From Streptomyces aureoverticillatus (GTDB lineage: Bacteria > Actinomycetota > Actinomycetes > Streptomycetales > Streptomycetaceae), in NCBI RefSeq assembly GCF_014649395.1, contig NZ_BMSY01000019.1:56970-120969 (forward strand): a stretch of 64,000 nucleotides of DNA, written 5' to 3'. Numbering within the stretch: the stretch's first letter is position 1; each line of letters starts with the position of its first letter. Shown piece by piece: positions 1 to 7,478 of the stretch. The notes under the pieces were generated by a model. It saw nothing but the letters and a program-made list of their open reading frames with translations, did not search any database and was not told the DNA's origin. A program made the translations under genes and the position numbers.

Positions 1-149
1 GGCGGCGCGTCGTCGAACCCGGCGCCCTCGAACTGCACCTCGCCGCCTCCAGCGCTCACGTCCACCACACCGTGCCGCTGACCCTGACCGGGCCGGTGCT
101 CGAGGTCGGGCACGAGCGCCGCATGTGGTGCGAGACGCGCGTCAAATGA
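1..149 (+). CDS. C-terminal end of a glycoside hydrolase family 3 enzyme (partial)
   Basis: The reading frame is open from the window edge (first whole codon at base 3) to the TGA at 147-149. The visible 48 residues (RRVVEPGALELHLAASSAHV onward, ending in CETRVK) look like the last strands of the fibronectin-III-like C-terminal domain of GH3 beta-glucosidases and beta-xylosidases, where a 'PG..EL..G.SS' pattern precedes 'L.L.G'. The catalytic part lies outside the window. Its place beside arabinofuranosidase, xylanase and cellulase genes fits an enzyme acting on plant-derived oligosaccharides. Substrate cannot be told from this fragment. Confidence 0.6.
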   Translation, partial: RRVVEPGALELHLAASSAHVHHTVPLTLTGPVLEVGHERRMWCETRVK

Positions 150-263
150 CACCGGAGACCGGCAGGTGCGTCCGCCCTGACACCTGTCCCGTCCTTGCCC
201 CCGGCGCGGCCGTTCCGCGGTTCGTCGGGGGCACCTCACCCCCGCTTCCAAGGAGGTCTTCTG

Positions 264-1730
264 ATGTGGTTACCCGGTCGATCCCTGGTCCACCTGAGGC
301 GCTTGCTCGCCGTCCTCGCGCCCTTGCTGCTGGTGGCCACCTTCCTCGGTGCCCCGCCCGCCGCCGCGGCGACCGTCGACACCAACGCCTGGTATGTGCT
401 GGTCAACCGCAACAGCGGCAAGGCCCTGGACGTCCACAACATGGCGACCGGCGACGGCGCCCGCATCACCCAGTGGACCAGGAACGACCAGTACCAGCAG
501 CAGTGGCAGTTCGTCGACTCCGGCGGTGGCAACTACCGCATCAAGTCCCGCCACTCCGGCAAGGTACTGGACGTCCACAACCGGTCCACCGCCAACGGCG
601 GCTCGATCGTGCAGTGGGCCGACCTGAACGGCACCAACCAGCAGTGGCGGCTGGCCGACAGCTCGGACGGCCACGTGAGGCTCATCTCGCGCCACAGCGA
701 CAAGGCCCTCGAAGTACAAGGCGGCTCCACCGCCGACAACGCGAACATCGTCCAGTACGACGACTGGGGCGGCGCCAACCAGCAGTGGCGGCTCGTCAAG
801 GTCGGCAGCGGCAACCCCGGAACGTGCGATCTGCCGTCGGCATACCGCTGGTCATCAACGGGCGCGCTGGCGCAGCCCAAGCCGGGGTGGGTCTCGCTCA
901 AGGACTTCACCGTCGTCCCCTACAACGGCAGGCAACTGGTCTATGCGACGACGCACGACACGGGCACGAGGTGGGGTTCGATGAACTTCGGCCTCTTCAC
1001 CAACTGGTCGGAGATGGCCTCGGCCGCCCAGAACACCATGTCGTCCTCCACCGTCGCGCCCACGCTCTTCTACTTCGCGCCGAAGAACATCTGGGTGCTC
1101 GCCTACCAGTGGGGTCGTACCGCCTTCTCCTACCGGACGTCGAGCGACCCCACCAACCCGAATGGCTGGTCAGCCGAGCAGGAGCTCTTCTCCGGAAGCA
1201 TCCCCGGCTCCGGGACCGGACCCATCGACCAGACGCTCATCGCCGACGACCAGAACATGTACCTGTTCTTCGCCGGTGACAACGGCAAGATCTACCGGGC
1301 GAGCATGCCGATCGGGAACTTCCCGGGCAGCTTCGGCTCGTCGTACACGACCATCATGAGCGACACGACGAACAACCTGTTCGAGGCCCCGCAGGTCTAC
1401 AAGCTCCAGGGCCAGAACCGCTATCTCATGATCGTCGAGGCGATCGGCTCGCAGGGCCGCTACTTCCGCTCGTTCACGGCCACCAGCCTGAACGGCTCAT
1501 GGACACCCCAGGCCGCGACCGAGAGCAATCCCTTCGCCGGGAAGGCCAACAGCGGCGCCACCTGGACCAACGACATCAGCCACGGTGAACTGATCCGCAC
1601 CGGCGCCGATCAGACCATGACCGTGGATCCGTGCAATCTGCGGATGCTCTACCAGGGGCGCAGCCCCAACTCCGGAGGCGACTACGGCCTCCTGCCCTAC
1701 CGTCCGGGTCTGCTGACGCAGCAGCGCTGA
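264..1730 (+). CDS. Secreted GH62 alpha-L-arabinofuranosidase with N-terminal CBM13
   Basis: Predicted to remove arabinose side chains from arabinoxylan outside the cell. The 488-residue protein has a signal peptide (residues 1-36, ending PPAAAA), a ricin-type CBM13 lectin domain with repeated QQW motifs (about 38-180), and a GH62 five-bladed propeller (about 185-488). Likely catalytic acids are Asp214 (LKDFT), Asp322 (PIDQT) and Glu374 (FEAPQ), assigned from the family pattern. ATG 264 is preceded by AGGAGG at 251-256 with 7-nt spacing; the frame is open further upstream but lacks a ribosome site there. It converges with the xylanase gene across a strong hairpin. Confidence 0.92.
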   Translation: MWLPGRSLVHLRRLLAVLAPLLLVATFLGAPPAAAATVDTNAWYVLVNRNSGKALDVHNMATGDGARITQWTRNDQYQQQWQFVDSGGGNYRIKSRHSGKVLDVHNRSTANGGSIVQWADLNGTNQQWRLADSSDGHVRLISRHSDKALEVQGGSTADNANIVQYDDWGGANQQWRLVKVGSGNPGTCDLPSAYRWSSTGALAQPKPGWVSLKDFTVVPYNGRQLVYATTHDTGTRWGSMNFGLFTNWSEMASAAQNTMSSSTVAPTLFYFAPKNIWVLAYQWGRTAFSYRTSSDPTNPNGWSAEQELFSGSIPGSGTGPIDQTLIADDQNMYLFFAGDNGKIYRASMPIGNFPGSFGSSYTTIMSDTTNNLFEAPQVYKLQGQNRYLMIVEAIGSQGRYFRSFTATSLNGSWTPQAATESNPFAGKANSGATWTNDISHGELIRTGADQTMTVDPCNLRMLYQGRSPNSGGDYGLLPYRPGLLTQQR

Positions 1731-1740
1731 CGGCGTGACA

Positions 1741-1779
1741 CACCGGCGGCGGCACCGCATTGCGGTGCCGCCGCCGGTG
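1741..1779. terminator. Bidirectional hairpin terminator between GH62 and xylanase genes
   Basis: Bases 1741-1759 and 1761-1779 form a perfect inverted repeat, giving an 18-bp GC-rich stem with a 3-nt loop. It lies between the convergent GH62 and xylanase stop codons, so it can serve both strands. There is no U-tract, as is usual for Streptomyces terminators. Confidence 0.85.
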
Positions 1780-1818
1780 GCGTTCGCTGACGGTCCAGCC
1801 GCAGCGGGTCGTGGCAGA

Positions 1819-3273
1819 TCAGGTGCGGGTCCAGCGTTGGTTGCTGCCGTTCGAGCAGGAGTAGAGCTGGATCAGGGTGCCGTTCGCGGTGCCGCTCGCG
1901 GCGGCGTCGAGGCAGAGGCCGGACTGGACGCCGACGATGGATCCGTCGGAGGTGAGGCGCCACTTCTGGTTGTCGCCACCCCAGCAGCCGTAGATCTGGA
2001 CCTTGGCGCCGTTGCCGGTGCCGGCGGCGTCCAGACACTTGTTGCCGTAGACCCTGAGCTCGCCGGCGGCGGTGTGGGTCCACTGCTGGTTGGTGCGGTT
2101 GTTGCAGTCCCACAGCTGGAGCTGGGTGCCGTCGGTGGTGCCGGCCCCGGGCACGTCCAGGCAGCGGCCTGAACCGACGCCCTTGATCGGTCCGGAATCC
2201 GCGGGGGGCGTGGTGGAGCCGCCGTTGAGTGCGTTGAGGACGGCGGTGTACGCGGGCTTCTTGCTGCCGTCGCCGTTGAACAGCAGCGGTGAGTGCTCCG
2301 GTCGCCAGGAGTCGGTGTCGCGCACACCCCAGACGGTGATGCCGAGGCAGCGCGGTACGGCGAGGCAGTCCTTGGTCACGTTGGCGTAGGTCGTGGCCGG
2401 GGCGCCCTGGATGTCGAGTTCGGTGATGGCCACGTCGACGCCGAGGGCGGCGAAGTTCTGCAGGGTGGTGCGGAAGTTGCTGTCGTAGGGGCTGCCGCTG
2501 TTGAAGTGCGACTGGAAGCCCACACAGTCGATCGGCACGCCGCGCTGCTTGAAGTCCTTCACCATGGCGTACATGGCCTGGGTCTTGGCCCAGGTCCAGT
2601 TCTCCACGTTGTAGTCGTTGTAGCAGAGCTTGGCGGCCGGGTCGGCGGCGCGCGCGGTGCGGAAGGCGACCTCGATCCAGTCGTTGCCGGTGCGCTGCAG
2701 GTTGGAGTCGCGCCGGGCTCCCGAACTGCCGTCGGCGAACGCCTCGTTCACGACGTCCCACTGGACGATCTTGCCCTTGTAGTGGGCCATCACGCCTTTG
2801 ATGTGGTCGATCATCGCCTGGCGCAGGTTGCTGCCGCTGAGGCTCTGCATCCAGCCGGGCTGCTGGGAGTGCCAGGCCAGGGTGTGGCCGCGCACCTGCT
2901 TGCCGTTCTGCACCGCCCAGTTGTAGACGCGGTCACCGGCGGTGAAGTTGAACTGGCCCCGCTGGGGCTCGGTGGCGTCGATCTTCATCTCGTTCTCGGC
3001 CGTCACCGAGTTGAACTCGCGGTTCGCGATCGTCGTGTACGCCGAGTCATTGAGCCTGCCCGAGGCGATCGCGGTGCCGAAGTAGCGGCCGCTCTGCGCC
3101 GCCGCGGCGCCGAGCGTACTCTCGGCCGCAATCTCGGCCCTACTCTCGGCGGCGTGCGCGGTCGGCGGCGCGACCGGCGCGGCGACCGCACCGAGGACGC
3201 CGACGGCCAGCGCCGTCAGCAGACCGACGGTCTTCCGGCGGACGGTGGGTGGGGGAAGGGCATGCGAAGCCAT
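1819..3273 (-). CDS. xlnA: Secreted GH10 endo-1,4-beta-xylanase with C-terminal CBM13
   Basis: Cuts the xylan backbone extracellularly. The 484 residues comprise a signal peptide (1-41, ending AHA), a GH10 barrel (about 48-345) and a ricin-type CBM13 (about 355-484) with three Q-x-W repeats (QQW, QKW, QRW). The acid/base is Glu177 (VVNEAF) and the nucleophile Glu285 (ITELDIQG). Length and domain order match the S. lividans XlnA type. ATG at 3273 has GGAGG 7 nt upstream. It lies 95 bp downstream of the GH9 gene on the same strand, so co-transcription is possible; no CebR or CGAAA-type site was seen in that gap. Confidence 0.93.
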   Translation of the reverse strand: MASHALPPPTVRRKTVGLLTALAVGVLGAVAAPVAPPTAHAAESRAEIAAESTLGAAAAQSGRYFGTAIASGRLNDSAYTTIANREFNSVTAENEMKIDATEPQRGQFNFTAGDRVYNWAVQNGKQVRGHTLAWHSQQPGWMQSLSGSNLRQAMIDHIKGVMAHYKGKIVQWDVVNEAFADGSSGARRDSNLQRTGNDWIEVAFRTARAADPAAKLCYNDYNVENWTWAKTQAMYAMVKDFKQRGVPIDCVGFQSHFNSGSPYDSNFRTTLQNFAALGVDVAITELDIQGAPATTYANVTKDCLAVPRCLGITVWGVRDTDSWRPEHSPLLFNGDGSKKPAYTAVLNALNGGSTTPPADSGPIKGVGSGRCLDVPGAGTTDGTQLQLWDCNNRTNQQWTHTAAGELRVYGNKCLDAAGTGNGAKVQIYGCWGGDNQKWRLTSDGSIVGVQSGLCLDAAASGTANGTLIQLYSCSNGSNQRWTRT

Positions 3274-3368
3274 GGCTGAGCCTCCAAGGTAGGAATCACG
3301 GAAGGACTGAAGAGCTGCGGAGCGGCGGAAGGCGTTCGTGACGAGCCGGCCGGCCGGGCAGGTCCGGC

Positions 3369-5222
3369 TCAGCTGCCATCCGTCCACGGCTGTCGGCCGG
3401 TGGAGGGCCGCTCGGCGGCGTAGGCGGCGAGCCAGGCCAGCGGGGCGTTCCAGTTGACCGCCACTTCGTTGGTGGAGTACGAGCCGATGTCGTCGATGTA
3501 GCAGGCGGCGGGCGCGCAGCCGGCCAGCTTCTCCTGCGCCACCGGGTCCTGGAGCGCGCTGTTGGGCCCGCCCGCCAGCGACCCCGCCGGCGGGTGGGGC
3601 AGTGAGGCGTCCAACTGGTGAGCCCAGAAGCGGTGATGCTGGTTGCGCGAGGCCGCCTCGCCGTAGCCGGTTATGTAGGACTGGCCGAGGGCGTTGCGGC
3701 CCAGCAGGTAGTCCATGGCCTCCAGCGCGCCGGTGCGGTAACGCTTGTCGCCGGTCAGTTCCCCGGCGACGGCCAGGACGATCGCGTCGTTGGCGACCTC
3801 GCCGTTCGAGCCCCAGAAGTAGCCGTCCGCCGGGACAGGCACCGCGTAGCCCTGGGCGGCCATCCGGGACAGGTAGCCGTCGGCGGCCGCCGTCACCGAG
3901 GCCCGGACCCGGTCCCGGTCGGCTGCGGGGAGGCCATGGGGAACGGTGGCGAGGGTGAGCCGGCCGAGCGCGGCCGTGTCCGCCCAGCCGAACCCGTAGG
4001 CGGAGAAGGCAGTGGGGGAGGTGTGCCAGGACGAGCCGGTGACCGCGTCCCGGTAGCCGCTCTCGCCGGTGGCGGTGTACAGCTCGGCCGCCGCCCAGTA
4101 GAACTCGTCGGTGACGTTGGTGTCGCCGTAGGCGCCGCCGCCCGTGCTGTCCGAATCCGGCGCGTACAGGGCCGGGTTGGCCCGCGCCGCCGTCCAGGCC
4201 CGGCGGGCGACCGACAGGCAGCGCTCGGCGAACGCGGCGTCGTAGGGCCGGAAGACGCGGGCGCACTGCGCCGCGGCCGCCGCGAGGTTGAGGGTCGCCG
4301 CCGTGGACGGACGGTGCAACTCGCGCGGCTGGGCGTCCTGTTCAGGACGGGTCGGCATGCCGGTCCAGGCCGCGTCATGGATCTTGTGGAACGCCATGCC
4401 CGCGTACGGCTTGCCCTCGGGCACCTGCATCCGCATCAGGAAGTCGAGCTCCCAGCGCGCCTCGTCCAGGACGTCGGGTACGCCGTTGCCGCGCTCGGGG
4501 ACCCGCAGGGTCGAGTCGCCCAGCGCCGCGTCCTTGCCCGCCCGCTTGGCCCGCTCGAAGGAGTTGACCACCAGCCAGGTGGAAAGGCCGCCGTTCACCA
4601 CGTACTTGCCGTGGTCGCCCGCGTCGTACCAGCCGCCCCGGACGTCCCGGGTGTAGTCGCACACGGTGGCCTGGCACGGGACGGAGGTGTCGCCCTTATT
4701 GGGCGCGACACCGAGGTGTCCGGCCGGGCGCGCGTAGGCGGAGCCCACCAGGGAGGCGTCGATGGGGGTGCCGCTGCGCTGGTGGTGGAAGAACGCCATC
4801 GCGTCGGAGCGCAGAGCGTCGTACAGGTTCGCGCGGATGTCGAAGGGCACGCTGCTGCTGCCGTCCACCGCGAGGACGTATCCCGAGCCGGACCTTCGGT
4901 ACGAGGAGAAGTCGGCCACTTGGACGGACTGCCCGGAGGGGGTGTCCGCGCCGCGCGGGACGGTCGCACCGGAGGCGACCACCTTCCCGGACGCGTCGCG
5001 CAACCGCCAGGTGAGCGGCTGTGTCGCCGTGGTGACCACGGTGGCGCGCTTGGGGCCGTCCGGCAGGTAGCCGACCTGGTTGACGCGTACGGCCGTGGTC
5101 GCCGCTGCGGAGGGTGCGGCTGCCGCGGGGGACGGGGTCAGGAGTCCGCCGACGAGGAGGGAACCCGTCAGCAGGGTGGCCGCGAGACGTCCGGGGTGAC
5201 GTAACCGAGAGGTGGGGGGCAT
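3369..5222 (-). CDS. Secreted GH9 cellulase with N-terminal Ig-like domain; TTA codon at position 7
   Basis: Predicted endo- or processive beta-1,4-glucanase. The 617 residues hold a long signal peptide (1-36), an Ig-like CelD-N domain (about 43-130, RVNQVGYLPDGPKRA) and a GH9 (alpha/alpha)6 barrel (about 135-605). Catalytic residues are Asp200 and Asp203 (GGWYDAGDHGKY) and Glu586 (NEVAVNWNAPL). There is no obvious carbohydrate-binding module. ATG 5222 has AGGAG upstream with 7-8 nt spacing. Codon 7 (5202-5204 on the complement) is TTA, the rare codon read by bldA tRNA, so expression may depend on development. A perfect CebR box lies about 108 bp upstream. Confidence 0.93.
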   Translation of the reverse strand: MPPTSRLRHPGRLAATLLTGSLLVGGLLTPSPAAAAPSAAATTAVRVNQVGYLPDGPKRATVVTTATQPLTWRLRDASGKVVASGATVPRGADTPSGQSVQVADFSSYRRSGSGYVLAVDGSSSVPFDIRANLYDALRSDAMAFFHHQRSGTPIDASLVGSAYARPAGHLGVAPNKGDTSVPCQATVCDYTRDVRGGWYDAGDHGKYVVNGGLSTWLVVNSFERAKRAGKDAALGDSTLRVPERGNGVPDVLDEARWELDFLMRMQVPEGKPYAGMAFHKIHDAAWTGMPTRPEQDAQPRELHRPSTAATLNLAAAAAQCARVFRPYDAAFAERCLSVARRAWTAARANPALYAPDSDSTGGGAYGDTNVTDEFYWAAAELYTATGESGYRDAVTGSSWHTSPTAFSAYGFGWADTAALGRLTLATVPHGLPAADRDRVRASVTAAADGYLSRMAAQGYAVPVPADGYFWGSNGEVANDAIVLAVAGELTGDKRYRTGALEAMDYLLGRNALGQSYITGYGEAASRNQHHRFWAHQLDASLPHPPAGSLAGGPNSALQDPVAQEKLAGCAPAACYIDDIGSYSTNEVAVNWNAPLAWLAAYAAERPSTGRQPWTDGS

Positions 5223-5329
5223 GAGCGGCTCCTGTGTCGAGGGTGTCGGGGGTGGTCAGCGGGGGGAGTCGGTCGGGGTGAACAGGCCCATTCGCCAGGG
5301 CAGGCGGAGGTGGTCGCCGCCCCGGGTGT

Positions 5330-5343
5330 TGGGAGCGCTCCCA
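5330..5343. promoter_or_regulatory. CebR operator (TGGGAGCGCTCCCA)
   Basis: A perfect 14-bp palindrome identical to the established binding site of CebR, the LacI-family repressor relieved by cellobiose and cello-oligosaccharides in Streptomyces. It sits in the leader of the GH9 cellulase. Just beside it, 5347-5360 (TTCGAAATATCGAA) is a second dyad, possibly promoter-linked. Confidence 0.9.
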
Positions 5344-5524
5344 CTCTTCGAAATATCGAACACTGGTCGGTGCGTCGGAGATTCGAGGCGGACAGTAATG
5401 ACGCGCAAGAGAGTCGTCAACAGGTGCGGCGCATGCGGGAGTTGAAGATGTGACGGACACCTCTCCAGCCGTGCAGAGCCAGGCCGGCTAAGCGGTCCCG
5501 GTGAAGTCGGCTGCGGTTCGGTGG

Positions 5525-5574
5525 CGCCCTGAAGGGGCGCGAGGAACTGCGCGATCAGCCACGACGCACCCGCG
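5525..5574. repeat. Dispersed Streptomyces intergenic repeat-like element
   Basis: The segment around GGGGCGCGAGGAACTGCGCG, followed by a CCACGACGCACCCGC-like tail, resembles an intergenic sequence I recognise from memory as recurring in many copies in Streptomyces genomes. It contains a small GCGCCCT/AGGGGCGC hairpin. It lies in the 391-bp non-coding stretch between the GH9 and PP2C genes (5223-5613), which otherwise holds the CebR box and no supported gene. The assignment is not from a search. Confidence 0.5.
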
Positions 5575-5613
5575 CTGTCGCGACGGCATGGAGTGGCACG
5601 TCCAGCGGAGTGC

Positions 5614-6366
5614 TTAGTCGTTGACGGCGATGAGCGCGAGGGTGATGTTGTCCGGCCCGCCGGCCTCGATCGCGGACTTCCACAGTTCGAACGCCGCCCG
5701 GCCGCCGTCGTGGGCCCGCAGTGTCTCGTCGAGCGCGTCCTCGGGCACGGGGTCGGTCAGGCCGTCCGTGCACACCAGGAAGCGGCTCCCCGCGCTGAGG
5801 GGCGCCGTGCTGACGTGTGGCGTGATCGCGGTGAACCGTGCGGCGCCGCCGAGTGCCTGCGTGACCATCGACGTGGTGCGCCGGCCGGGCGCGAGCGGCG
5901 GGCTGTCGTCGACGCTCAGCCGGTGGAGCGTCCCCCGGCTGTCGCTCACATCGAGCACTCTGCTGTCGCCGACGTTGAACACCAGCAGTTCCTCCGCGAG
6001 GACCACGACACCCGCGACCGTCGTCCCCATGGTGGCCAGTTCCGGATCACGGTCGGCGGCCGCGTACACGGAGCGGTTGATGACGTCGAGCGCTTCGCTC
6101 ACGGCGCGTTCGCTGTCCAGCGTGGGCCCGAGCGCCGCCAGGTGCCGCACGACGAGGCCGCTGGCCACCTCGCCCGCGGGCTGGCCGCCGATGCCGTCGG
6201 CGACCGCGACGACGAGCGGGGAACCGAGCGGAAACCCCAGCGTCTGCGGGTTCTCGGTCATGGTTCCGCACAGCGTCCACGGCCCGATGACCAGGCTGTC
6301 CTCGTTGTGATCGCGCATGAGCCCGGGGTGGCTCAGGGCAGTGACCGTCACGTACGGCATCGCCAT
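5614..6366 (-). CDS. PP2C-family serine/threonine protein phosphatase
   Basis: A 250-residue soluble, single-domain PPM phosphatase that would remove phosphate from Ser/Thr of partner proteins using two metal ions. The family motifs are all present: RDHNEDS, VADGIGGQPAGEVA, GTT, VGDSR, CTDGLTD and GPDNITL; the Asp residues in them are metal ligands. There is no membrane segment or sensor domain. ATG 6366 is chosen because GGAG lies 7 nt upstream; a second ATG follows two codons later, and the frame is open 15 codons further upstream. No kinase gene is adjacent, so the partner is unknown. Confidence 0.88.
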   Translation of the reverse strand: MAMPYVTVTALSHPGLMRDHNEDSLVIGPWTLCGTMTENPQTLGFPLGSPLVVAVADGIGGQPAGEVASGLVVRHLAALGPTLDSERAVSEALDVINRSVYAAADRDPELATMGTTVAGVVVLAEELLVFNVGDSRVLDVSDSRGTLHRLSVDDSPPLAPGRRTTSMVTQALGGAARFTAITPHVSTAPLSAGSRFLVCTDGLTDPVPEDALDETLRAHDGGRAAFELWKSAIEAGGPDNITLALIAVND

Positions 6367-6436
6367 CCCGCCTCTCCGACAGACATGGCGGGGCGTTCTC
6401 CGCACCTCCATTGTCGCGCCCCGAGCCGCCGCGGGC

Positions 6437-7336
6437 TCAGTCGGAGGTCGTGGCCAGGCGTTCCAGGAGGCCGGGCAGGTCGGCGAAGGAGTCGAGCACG
6501 TGGTCCGGCGTGCCGGTCGCGTCGCGGAGGGTCTCGGGCAGGAACTTGCCGGTCCTGACGAGGACGCCGGTGATCCCGGCGCGTTGCGCGGCGAGGACGT
6601 CGGACTCGATGTCGTCGCCGACCATGAGCGTCGCGGACGGATCGGCGCCCAGGTGGGCGAGCGCGGCGGCGAAGAACGCCTCCGCCGGCTTGCCGGTGAC
6701 CTCCGCCTCCACCCCGGCCGCCCGCTCCAGGCCCAGCAGGAAGGCGCCCGTGTCGAGGTCGAGGCCGTCGGCGGTACGCCAGTAGAGGTTCCGGTGCATG
6801 GCCACGAGGCGGGCTCCGCGCCGCAGGTGCCGGAAGACGCGGTTGAGGGCGGCGTAGTGGAACGCGCTGCCGGCGCCGCCGATGACGATCACATCCACGT
6901 CCGCGTCCGGAGCCGCGTCGGTATCCGCGGCCACATCCGTATCCGCGTCCGCGGCCACATCCGTATCCGCGTCCGCGTCCGTATCCGCGTCCGCGTCCGG
7001 GGCGTCGACGAGCGTCACCCCCGTCAGGTCGTCCCGGATGTCACCGGCGTTGAGCAGCAGACAGCGGGCTCCCGGGTAGTGCTCGCGCAGATGCGCGGCG
7101 GTGACGGCGGGTGCCGTGAGGATGTCGTCGGCGGCGACGGGGAACCCCGCCTCCGCGAGGCGCGCGGCGATCGAGGCGCGGGTCCGCGAGGTCGTGTTGG
7201 TGACCAGCGCGAAGGGGAGCCCCGCGGCGCGCAGCCGCTCCAGGGCGGCCACGGCCCCGGGCAGCGGCTCCCAGGAGACGGTGAGCACGCCGTCGATGTC
7301 GATCAGGACTGCGCCGACCGCGCCGACTCGTTCCAT
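6437..7336 (-). CDS. HAD-IIA phosphatase, LHPP-like, with an Asp/Ala/Thr repeat insertion
   Basis: A 299-residue haloacid-dehalogenase-type hydrolase. Motif I is LIDIDGVL, motif II VTNTTS, the motif III lysine is in TGKPAE and motif IV is GDDIESD. The arrangement fits the HAD-IIA group that includes LHPP-type phosphatases; substrate unknown. About residues 111-149 consist of an acidic low-complexity run built from D, A, T and V, inserted between the core and the cap. The run is encoded by short GC-rich repeats and is absent from the family's usual architecture. The start at 7336 (MERVG) has only a weak GGTGG ribosome site. The gene is divergent from the fusion gene at 7479. Confidence 0.85.
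   Translation of the reverse strand: MERVGAVGAVLIDIDGVLTVSWEPLPGAVAALERLRAAGLPFALVTNTTSRTRASIAARLAEAGFPVAADDILTAPAVTAAHLREHYPGARCLLLNAGDIRDDLTGVTLVDAPDADADTDADADTDVAADADTDVAADTDAAPDADVDVIVIGGAGSAFHYAALNRVFRHLRRGARLVAMHRNLYWRTADGLDLDTGAFLLGLERAAGVEAEVTGKPAEAFFAAALAHLGADPSATLMVGDDIESDVLAAQRAGITGVLVRTGKFLPETLRDATGTPDHVLDSFADLPGLLERLATTSD
6895..7010. repeat. Intragenic short tandem repeats in the HAD gene
   Basis: A run of imperfect 6- to 24-nt units built from TCCGCG, TATCCG and GCCACA. On the coding (minus) strand they encode a DADADT/DVAADADT-type acidic stretch. Because the units are multiples of three, copy-number change would keep the frame. Confidence 0.8.
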
Positions 7337-7478
7337 GCGACCGACGGTATCCACCCGGGCGCGGCCTCGCAGCGGGGACGGAATCCGCAGCACACAGGCG
7401 CCCGGTTGCGAAACGCCGGCACCAGCGTTAGGCCGGAGGTACGGATGTGCCTCCCATCCCCTGCTGAGAGTGAGCACT

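Noticed and set aside
6895..7010. Short repeats that look like a small CRISPR or VNTR array
   Set aside because: Units are contiguous without spacers and lie in frame in a conserved gene.
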